Source of the DNA: Desulfobacula sp.
Lineage (GTDB): Bacteria; Desulfobacterota; Desulfobacteria; Desulfobacterales; Desulfobacteraceae
Direction: 5' to 3'
Length of the DNA stretch: 45,813 bases
Assembly (NCBI RefSeq): GCF_030611305.1
Contig: NZ_JAUWQB010000022.1
Span: 1-45,813 of the forward strand
The stretch's first letter is position 1. Each line of letters begins with the position of its first letter. Below, piece by piece: positions 34,904-41,620 of the stretch. The notes beneath the pieces were generated by a model. It was not told the origin of the DNA. It ran no database searches and saw only the letters and a list, made by a program, of their open reading frames with translations. The position numbers were made by a program, and so were the translations under genes.

Positions 34904-35623
34904 TTACTCGAATGCCATTTCAGTTTTCCACTCTTTCCAAACATTACCTACCAGTTCTGGCCCCGGCTTAAGCGTCATCTTGCCCGGTTTCCAACCGGAT
35001 GGAGTGGCTTGTGTTCCTTTTGAGTCTCTTACAAGCTGAAAGGCTTGTACTTGCCGGAACGATTCATTAACATTTCTTCCTACTGGTGGCGTTAGCACTT
35101 CGTATCCTTGAATAATTCCATCTGGATCGATAATAAATCTTCCGCGTGTCTCAACACCTGCGTCCTCATCATAAACACCATAGGCCTTTCCCACTCTACC
35201 GCCGGAGTCAGATAGCATAGCAAAAGGAACACCCCCATCTACCATTTTGGACAGCTCATGATCATTCCACATTTTGTGTACGAACATACTGTCAATACTC
35301 ATGGATAAAATTTCTACTCCAAGCTTTTGAAATTCAGGGTATTTTTCAGCAACTGCTGAAATTTCCGTTGCTCATACAAATGTAAAATCACCCGGGTAGA
35401 AACAAAGAAGAACCCATTTCCCAAGGTTTTCAGATAACTTTACATTAATGAATTTGCCATTCTGGTAGCCTGGCGCAGTAAAATCAGGCGCTTTTCTGCC
35501 AACTTGTATCATACTCATGATCTCCTTTTTTTCATTATCTCTTTCAGGTGTTTGTTCAGGGACTGTTTCGCCTACCGGACCACCTGTGGGTCGAGCACAT
35601 CCAGCTTTTAGTTCTTCTGCCAT
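34904..35623 (-). CDS. Selenocysteine-containing peroxiredoxin (UGA at 35372-35374)
   Basis: A 239-residue AhpC/TSA-family peroxidase if UGA at codon 84 is read as selenocysteine. The active-site pattern P-x3-T-x2-C appears as PGDFTFV-U-ATE, so Sec84 replaces exactly the peroxidatic cysteine. The frame continues without a break into [27 protein letters not shown] and [13 protein letters not shown], all peroxiredoxin. A 7-bp hairpin (bSECIS candidate) begins 10 nt after the UGA, and selC lies 70 nt away. The C-terminal VCPA resolving motif is replaced by ATPSGW; remaining cysteines are Cys9, in a 37-residue extension with GCARPTGGP, and Cys74. AGGAG precedes the ATG. It reduces H2O2 or organic peroxides. 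Confidence 0.92.
35344..35361 (-). promoter_or_regulatory. bSECIS element of the peroxiredoxin
   Basis: On the minus strand, stem TTTCAGC/GCTGAAA (7 bp) with loop AGTT begins 10 nt after the UGA at 35372-35374. A G in the first two loop positions and a distance of about 16-37 nt from UGA to the apical region are the known features of bacterial SECIS elements, bound by SelB within the reading frame. Here the loop G is the 19th base after the UGA. Confidence 0.75.
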
Positions 35624-35789
35624 AAGTTCTCCTCAATTTGAGTTTTTAGGTTTTTTGAACAGCACAATAATGAATTCAACAATCTTTTCTGTATATCAGA
35701 AAAAAATAAAAGATCAACTAATAAAAAGTTTCAATAAACGGCTTTTCGTCATCGACAAGAAGAATATTGAATATGGTCATGTGTTCCTT

Positions 35790-36596
35790 CTAGGGTTGAA
35801 TAGAATAAGTATTCAAATTTTTTTTAATACTTATATATGTATAGGGTAATTGAATATAATTAGCAATTTTTGATATCTTTTTCATTGAAAGATCATTAAA
35901 AATTTTCGAGAGATTTATACCGACTCCAACATATATATTCCTTTTTTTATCTATACCATTTGAATATCCCCTTGTGTAATATCCAACATGCAATTCAAGA
36001 TATTTTAAATATTTTTTTTTAACACAGTCAAACCCATCAAGCTTCAATGCCATAAGATATTTTGAATGCTCATAATCTGTAAAAAAATCCACGGAATCAA
36101 AGTTTGGAATATATTCAACCCTGAAATCAATTTTTCTTGATAATTCAGGACTTGTGTAAAGAAAATAGCCGGCAATACTGCCGATACAATTCATAATAAA
36201 ATCTTCAGAAGAAAAACCATAACTGGAAAATGAATCCCCTATCTCCATCAAGCTCATAATACCAAAAGAAGACCACGAACCTAATAACGCCCCTTTCCTA
36301 TGGGAATATCCCCAATTTTCATAGAGACTGCCAAGAGCATGCGACAATGTGTAGCTAAGATAAAAATGAGCCAGTTTATCTGCACCCCCTTCTTTAGTGT
36401 TCTCAGAAAACCAACCTTCATTTGCTCTGGAGGGCGAATTCCCAAAATAATTCCAGTTTGCAACACCCCAGGCTGTAACAGCAGCCAATCCTGCAATATT
36501 TGTCATTACCACCTTTTCTTCTTTTGAAAAATCAGTATCAAACCCTGATACTGTTAAAGGATAAAGCAGGATACATATTAAAAGAATATATCGCAT
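35790..36596 (-). CDS. YfiM/DUF2279-like exported protein
   Basis: A 268-residue protein with a signal peptide (MRYILLICILLYPLTVSGFD) and a conserved middle: GGADKLAHFYLSYTLSHALG, GALLGSWSSFGIMSLMEIGD and FSSYGFSSEDFIMNCIGSIAGYFL. This matches the DUF2279/YfiM family of envelope proteins. The C-terminal 110 residues (HVGYYTRGYSNG, IYVGVGINLSKIF) are rich in alternating aromatic residues and may form outer-membrane beta-strands. The ATG at 36596 has GGAGG 7 nt before it; upstream in-frame codons are not supported. Function is unknown. Confidence 0.75.
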   Translation of the reverse strand: MRYILLICILLYPLTVSGFDTDFSKEEKVVMTNIAGLAAVTAWGVANWNYFGNSPSRANEGWFSENTKEGGADKLAHFYLSYTLSHALGSLYENWGYSHRKGALLGSWSSFGIMSLMEIGDSFSSYGFSSEDFIMNCIGSIAGYFLYTSPELSRKIDFRVEYIPNFDSVDFFTDYEHSKYLMALKLDGFDCVKKKYLKYLELHVGYYTRGYSNGIDKKRNIYVGVGINLSKIFNDLSMKKISKIANYIQLPYTYISIKKNLNTYSIQP

Positions 36597-36828
36597 GATG
36601 AACCTCCAGGATAAATTTTTAACCCGGTCTTTAATTTGAATTAATCTTTTTGATTTATAAAAGCAAGATGTTATGAATGCCATTTTCAATTTTAAATTGC
36701 TGTGAATAATAACGGTCATAAAAAGCGATATTTGAAAAGATAGGTTGCGAAACATCCTGACGTAGTATAAGAAAAATTATCCCGTCTGGTTTGAATGACT
36801 TGAACTTAACAAAGAATGGAGAAAAAGA

Positions 36829-37233
36829 ATGGGTGGATTTGAAGTAACCTTTCCCGACAATAAAAAAATAGATGTCGCATTTGACAATTTTAAAATTAAA
36901 ACTGACCAGGCCAAAGAGAATGGAGGGGATGAGACCGCACCCGAGCCTTTTGATGTTTTCATCTCTTCCCTGGGAGCCTGCGCCGGAATATATGCAAAAT
37001 CCTTTTGTGATGTAAGGAAACTTTCCACGGGCGACATGCATCTTTTTATTGAAGTCTTTTTCAAAGAAGAGCAAAAACTCATGGACCAGGTCAATCTTAC
37101 CCTTCATGTCAATCAACACTTCCCTGAAAAATATATCAAACCGATTATAAAATCCATGAACGGATGTGCTGTTAAAAATCAACTTCACCCGGATATAAAA
37201 ATAAATACTGCCGTGGCCTATCTGGATCAGTGA
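36829..37233 (+). CDS. OsmC/Ohr family protein
   Basis: A 134-residue OsmC-like protein. The two redox cysteines are in SSLGACAGIYAKSFC and SMNGCAVKNQL, with the acidic PEPFDVFISSL ahead of the first, so it may act as a thiol-dependent peroxidase or sulfur-transfer protein. GGAGA precedes the ATG. It is convergent with the selenoprotein B-like gene and overlaps its end by 7 nt. Its position between two selenoprotein genes suggests a shared redox theme, but that is only context. Confidence 0.88.
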   Translation: MGGFEVTFPDNKKIDVAFDNFKIKTDQAKENGGDETAPEPFDVFISSLGACAGIYAKSFCDVRKLSTGDMHLFIEVFFKEEQKLMDQVNLTLHVNQHFPEKYIKPIIKSMNGCAVKNQLHPDIKINTAVAYLDQ

Positions 37234-38177
37234 TAGTCTTGAACAATTCCATTTTGTTCTGCTTTTTCAAGCAATTGCAGTGCTGTTTTTAAAATGTCTA
37301 TCTGTAATTTTTCATCAAAGGGACTTCCCAAAGGTCGTCCCAAAAGTTGTGGCACAAGCAACACCCGTGGCAGGGACATCATTCTCATCCGGGTTTCAAA
37401 GGCTTTGACCGCAATAACAATAGTCGCTATTTTGGCTTCTTCCAATGCTCTTGCAACATGTCCGACGGACATGTGACAGACCGGTCAGACCGGAACCAGC
37501 GCTACTGCTTCAACCCCTTGGTTTACAAATTTATCCACCCAATCCGGCAATGTTTTTTTCAATAATCTCATTTGAGAGCATGCGCCCACAAATGAATACG
37601 CATTGGACGTTAATTTCTCAACCACCCCCTGATCCTTCAGGTGAACAATTCTCTGGTATGGAAAAGATACATTGGGATCTTTTAATGCAGCCCTGATATC
37701 ATATCCACCATGGCGAACCATCAGATCCTCAGGCTTTGAATCAAATGGGATTTCAGAAAGCTGTGGCTCCTCCTTTAAAAAATCAAACACACGACGCTCT
37801 GCTTCTTCCTGAGTCATATTCTCAACCCCTAATGGCTCAGGATCACATCCCTTCAAAAAATGGCCGCTTGATGTAAGAAGCGAAAGTTTTATGGAGGACA
37901 ATGGCTTTTCTAAAGGGTGAAAAGGTCCATCATCATATTCAAAATTTTTCTGTTCTCTATATCCCTGAATCTGACCCTGTAGCATTCTTTGCTTCACACG
38001 AAAAAGATCGCCGTCGTCGAGCGAGTCAACGACATCCTTGAATAAATTTTGAATAAATGTCGAGGCATCCTCCGGTGTCAGATCAGATAAAAATTTAAAA
38101 GACAGATCCGAGCGTTTACCGTAAAAAAAAGATTTAATGAACGCTTCAAAGGATTCCGGGTTGTTCTCCTTTTGCAT
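37227..38177 (-). CDS. Selenoprotein B-like (glycine/sarcosine/betaine/D-proline reductase family), UGA at 37485-37487
   Basis: A 316-residue protein when the in-frame UGA (codon 231) is read as selenocysteine. The site reads VALVPV-U-PVCHMSVGHVARALEEA, a UxxC redox motif as in PrdB/GrdB-type reductase subunits, and the frame continues into MRMMSLPRVLLVPQLLGRPLG. A strong 8-bp hairpin starts 10 nt after the UGA. Known members reduce glycine, betaine, sarcosine or D-proline with partner subunits; no such partners are seen here, so the substrate is unknown. The ATG at 38177 has GGAGGGAG 7 nt before it; an upstream in-frame start overlaps the regulator gene. It lies 37 nt after the GntR gene. 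Confidence 0.88.
37456..37474 (-). promoter_or_regulatory. bSECIS element of the selenoprotein B-like gene
   Basis: On the minus strand, stem ACATGTCC/GGACATGT (8 perfect pairs) with loop GTC begins 10 nt after the UGA at 37485-37487. The loop opens with G, which is the 19th base after the UGA, matching the peroxiredoxin element. The hairpin also encodes H-M-S-V-G-H, consistent with an in-frame bacterial SECIS. Confidence 0.8.
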
Positions 38178-38214
38178 TTTTTTGCTCCCTCCAGGGTTTA
38201 TATAATTAAGATTG

Positions 38215-38913
38215 TTAAATTGTTTTAATACTTTTTTCCTTATTAATTCTCTCAATACTGATGATGGCATGCTCTTTAACATTAGAAATATGTTGTTTTA
38301 AAATTCCGACCGCGCCATCAAGATTGGAATCAGCAATATATTCATATAATTTAGTGTGTTCCGAATCAACGGTATCCATAGGTGTTACAAAAAGGATATT
38401 ACCCCGATATTTAAGATATAAAAGATCAAAAAGTGATTTTAAGGTATTGATTTGTATCGTGCATCCTGAAAGCGTTGCAAGGGCAAGGTGAAATTCCATA
38501 TCCTTTAAAAGTCGTTCTTTTAAATAAATATCTCGAACAGCGTCAAGATGGCAGTCCAGGGCTTTTTTCAGTATTTTCAGCCCTTTTTTATCAATTTGGG
38601 ATATGGTTTTGGGCAAGAGTGAGGTTTCGATTAATTCCCTGAATTCATATATCTCCATGATTTCTTTTAGACTGATATTTTCAGTATAATACCCGCGATT
38701 GGGTTCATGCCGGACAAGGCCTTGATATTCAAGCCGTTTCAATGCCTGGATAACCGGTGTTGTACTCATTTCAAGGCGCTTTGCAAGATCTCCATATGAA
38801 ATCTTCTGCCCCGGTATAATTTCATTTAAAAAAAACATCCGGCGAATACCCATATAGGCTTCCTGAGTAAAATCATCTTTGCTCTTTTTCTTTTTTTTTC
38901 TTTTTTTCTCCAT
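38215..38913 (-). CDS. GntR-family regulator with FCD ligand domain
   Basis: A transcription regulator of about 232 residues. It opens with a lysine-rich tail (MEKKRKKKKKS). The winged helix (about 15-85) contains GQKISYGDLAKRLEMSTTPVIQALKRLEYQGLVRHEPNRGYY. The FCD all-helical effector domain (about 90-225) includes YEFRELIETSLLPK, FHLALATLSG and EHTKLYEYIADSN, whose Asp/His residues usually bind a metal and an organic acid. It lies just upstream of the selenoprotein B-like gene and divergent from the second 2-oxoacid oxidoreductase. The long palindrome at 39046-39085 is its likely operator. Confidence 0.9.
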   Translation of the reverse strand: MEKKRKKKKKSKDDFTQEAYMGIRRMFFLNEIIPGQKISYGDLAKRLEMSTTPVIQALKRLEYQGLVRHEPNRGYYTENISLKEIMEIYEFRELIETSLLPKTISQIDKKGLKILKKALDCHLDAVRDIYLKERLLKDMEFHLALATLSGCTIQINTLKSLFDLLYLKYRGNILFVTPMDTVDSEHTKLYEYIADSNLDGAVGILKQHISNVKEHAIISIERINKEKSIKTI

Positions 38914-39017
38914 AACCAAAATAAATATACCAAGCCCTTTATAAAATCAATTATAAAAACAGATAATTTCAAATTCTAATAATAGCTCTATCCACTTGAA
39001 TATCAGTCATTTTATTC

Positions 39018-39085
39018 TTGACATACAAATCGCAAAGAGATACATAATTATAAATCTGATCAAATATTTGATCAGATTTATAATT
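39018..39085 (+). promoter_or_regulatory. Promoter overlapped by a perfect 40-bp palindrome
   Basis: TTGACA (39018-39023) and TACATA (39041-39046) with 17 bp between form a near-consensus sigma-70 promoter for the oxidoreductase genes. A perfect 40-bp palindrome runs from 39046 to 39085, starting at the end of the -10 and covering the expected start site. Its centre is CTGATCAAAT/ATTTGATCAG, with two TGATCA boxes. The position suits a repressor operator, most simply for the divergently encoded GntR protein. Confidence 0.75.
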
Positions 39086-39125
39086 TAAATTGATAGAAGC
39101 TTTTATTAAACCCAAGGAGAAAAAG

Positions 39126-40241
39126 ATGGCTTTGTCATTTATGGAAGGAAATGAGGCACTTGCCAGGGGTGCAATTGCTGCGGGCTGCAATTTTTTTGCA
39201 GGCTATCCCATCACACCTGCAACAACTATTTTTAACAGTATGCTGAATATGCTGCCCCCCAAAGGCGGTATTTGTATTCAGGGAGAAGATGAAATCGCAT
39301 CCATGGGATATTGCATCGGGGCATCCATGGCAGGCAAAAAAGTACTGACCGCAACATCCGGCCCCGGCATCAGTCTTTACAGCGAACAACTTTCATTTGC
39401 CATTGGCAGTGAAATTCCTTTAGTGATTGCAGATGTGCAGCGCCTGGGGCCTTCAACCGGTTCAGCAACTCGAGGTGCTGACAGTGATATCCAATTCTTA
39501 AGATGGGGTAGCACAAGCGGTGTTCCGGTGATCGTTCTTGCCCCTAAAGATGCTCTTGACTGCTATGTCCTTGCTGTCCATGCCTTTAACTATGCTGAAG
39601 AATTCAGGTGCCCCGTTTTTATTGCTTCCAATAAAGAAATCGGGATGACCAGGGAAAGCTTTGATCTTGATTCCGTCACCCTTCCCCCGATTGTCGAGAG
39701 AAATCTGTTTTCAGGAGATTCGTATCTTCCGTTTGAAGCAGAGCCGGATGCAGCCCCGCCGTTTCTTCCCATTGGCGGGAAAACCCTTGTCAGACAGACA
39801 TCATCAACCCATGGACCAGACGGCTATATCACCATTGATCCGGAAGTGATTGCGGAAAACCAGGCAAGGCTGAGAGAAAAAATTCATAGCGCCCGAAAGA
39901 GAATTACGCTTTTTGAAGAAGATATCAAAGAGAATAGTGATACACTGATCATCAGTTATGGTGTCACCGCCCGTGCGGTTGAAGATGCCGGCAAAACTCT
40001 TGAAAGCAAAGGAAAACCTGTCTCCACCTTAACCCTTAAAACCCTGTGGCCGGTACCAGAAGAACTTTTGATAGAAAAAGCAAAACCCTTTAAACGCATT
40101 CTGGTCATCGAAATGAACCTGGGTCAATATGTCAATGAAATAAAGCGGGTGCTTTGTGATAAAAAAGTAACGTTTTACGGACAGATGAACGGTGTGTTGA
40201 TTACGCCTGCAAAGATTATGGAGGTCATTGAAAATGAATAG
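39126..40241 (+). CDS. 2-oxoacid:ferredoxin oxidoreductase, alpha subunit
   Basis: A 371-residue alpha subunit of a VorB/KorA-type enzyme: FMEGNEALARGAIAAGCNFF, AGYPITPATTIFNSML, GEDEIASMGYCIGASMAGKK and TATSGPGISLYSE. The C-terminal half has ITLFEEDIKENSDTLIISYG and RILVIEMNLGQY. The ATG at 39126 has AAGGAG 6 nt before it; an earlier in-frame ATG lies too close to the palindrome and lacks such a site. It overlaps the beta-gamma gene by 8 nt. Unlike the enzyme at 17850-20458, the gamma domain is not on this subunit. Substrate is unknown, perhaps a branched-chain or aryl 2-oxoacid. Confidence 0.9.
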   Translation: MALSFMEGNEALARGAIAAGCNFFAGYPITPATTIFNSMLNMLPPKGGICIQGEDEIASMGYCIGASMAGKKVLTATSGPGISLYSEQLSFAIGSEIPLVIADVQRLGPSTGSATRGADSDIQFLRWGSTSGVPVIVLAPKDALDCYVLAVHAFNYAEEFRCPVFIASNKEIGMTRESFDLDSVTLPPIVERNLFSGDSYLPFEAEPDAAPPFLPIGGKTLVRQTSSTHGPDGYITIDPEVIAENQARLREKIHSARKRITLFEEDIKENSDTLIISYGVTARAVEDAGKTLESKGKPVSTLTLKTLWPVPEELLIEKAKPFKRILVIEMNLGQYVNEIKRVLCDKKVTFYGQMNGVLITPAKIMEVIENE

Positions 40242-41523
40242 TTATTTGAATAAAACCAGGCCCCCTGTCTATTGCCCCGGATGTACTCATGAAAAAATCA
40301 CCAAAGGCCTTGATAAAGCCATACTCAAATTGAACCTTCCGGCCGACAAAACCGTCATCGTTACTGATATTGGATGCTCCGGCCTTTTTGATACCTTCTT
40401 CAACGTGCACGCTCTCCATGGGATTCACGGCCGGGCTCTGACCTATGCATCGGGTCTCAAGCTTGCTAATCCCGAACTGAACGTGATTGTTACAATGGGA
40501 GACGGAGGGCTGGGTATCGGGGGCGCACACGTATTGGCCTCCTGCAGGAAAAATCTTGATCTTACGCTGATTATTCTCAATAATTTCAACTTTGGTATGA
40601 CCGGCGGACAATACTCTGCCACTACACCGACCGATGCAATGGTGGGATCAGGATTTCTCAATCATGCTGAAATTCCCCTTGATATCTGCGCCATTGCCCA
40701 AAGTGCCGGTGCAACTTATATTGATCGATGCTCAGGTCATGACGAGAGCCTGCCCGGAAAAATTGCCGCTGCCATTGAGCATAAAGGGTTTTCAATCATT
40801 GAAACCCTTGGCATGTGCACCGGTCGTTATACCAAAAAAAACCAGCTGACTCCAAAACTCCTTGATCAGATGATAACCGATCTTCCTGCCAGAGACGGTA
40901 TCATAGAAAAAAATCAAAGGCCTGAATACGGTGAACGTTACAGGGCGCTTGCCAAAGAGAAAAATACATTCCCTGAAGCGGTTACCATAGAAAAGCAAAT
41001 CGATCTTAAAGATTATCAACAGCAAGAGGTGGTTATCTTAGGCAGTGCGGGAATGCGAATTGTAACAGCCGGGGACATTGTCTGTTACGCAGGTCTTTGT
41101 GCGGGCATGAATGTGTCAATGAAAAATGACTATAATATCACCGTTCTCAGGGGACAGTCTGTTAGTGAAATCTTGATTTCACCCGAAAAAATAGGCTATC
41201 CCGGCATTGAATCTCCTTCGGTTGTTCTGGCATTAAGTGATGAAGGCGTCCAGCGAAGAAAAAAGATATTTGCAACCCTTAAACCAGACACATTTGTTTT
41301 AAAAGAAAGGACCGTTACCATTCCTGAAACCAACGCGAATGTTGTTGAGATCGACTTCCGGAAATTTAAAATCAAAAAACAGGATTGGGCTTTGGCTTCC
41401 CTTGGTGTAATGGCAAAAAAAGAAAAAGCTATTAATAAAAAAATGCTAAAGTATGCTTTAAAGTCCCGTTTCACTGAAAAAGTCTATCTGATTGCAATGG
41501 AAACCATTGAAAAAATGACTTAG
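40234..41523 (+). CDS. 2-oxoacid:ferredoxin oxidoreductase, beta-gamma fusion
   Basis: A 429-residue fusion. The beta domain (about 1-260) has RPPVYCPGCTHEKITKGL, TDIGCSGLFDTFF, HALHGIHGRALTYASG, the TPP motif TMGDGGLGIGGAH and ILNNFNFGMTGGQYSATTPT. The gamma domain (about 265-429) has EVVILGSAGMRIVTAGDIVCYAGL and SVSEILISPEKIGYPGIESPSVVLALSDEGV. The ATG at 40234 follows GGAGG by 9 nt; a TTG two codons earlier is too close. No delta ferredoxin subunit follows, and the unit ends at the terminator at 41564-41600. Confidence 0.9.
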   Translation: MNSYLNKTRPPVYCPGCTHEKITKGLDKAILKLNLPADKTVIVTDIGCSGLFDTFFNVHALHGIHGRALTYASGLKLANPELNVIVTMGDGGLGIGGAHVLASCRKNLDLTLIILNNFNFGMTGGQYSATTPTDAMVGSGFLNHAEIPLDICAIAQSAGATYIDRCSGHDESLPGKIAAAIEHKGFSIIETLGMCTGRYTKKNQLTPKLLDQMITDLPARDGIIEKNQRPEYGERYRALAKEKNTFPEAVTIEKQIDLKDYQQQEVVILGSAGMRIVTAGDIVCYAGLCAGMNVSMKNDYNITVLRGQSVSEILISPEKIGYPGIESPSVVLALSDEGVQRRKKIFATLKPDTFVLKERTVTIPETNANVVEIDFRKFKIKKQDWALASLGVMAKKEKAINKKMLKYALKSRFTEKVYLIAMETIEKMT

Positions 41524-41563
41524 GTTTCAACTTGATATTTCTTTGTGCTATTTAACCAGATAA

Positions 41564-41600
41564 AAAAAGGGCTCTTGCAAATAAGCGCAAGGCCCTTTTT
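41564..41600 (+). terminator. Bidirectional intrinsic terminator
   Basis: AAAAAGGGC pairs with GCCCTTTTT (9 bp), continued after a bulged T by CTTGC/GCAAG around an 8-base loop. It has an A-run on one side and a T-run on the other, so it can end transcription of the oxidoreductase genes (plus) and of the glutamate synthase-like gene (minus), which converge here. Confidence 0.88.
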
Positions 41601-41620
41601 AATTCAAATAAATATCCCTT

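Noticed and set aside
37227-38282. Selenoprotein B-like gene as a nonsense-mutated pseudogene
   Set aside because: The frame is intact on both sides, the UGA is at a known Sec position followed by U-x2-C, a perfect hairpin follows, and selC is nearby.
38877-38913. Lysine-rich start of the GntR protein as a frameshift in a poly-A tract
   Set aside because: The downstream frame is a complete winged-helix and FCD domain, and a basic tail is tolerated in this family; only the exact start codon is uncertain.
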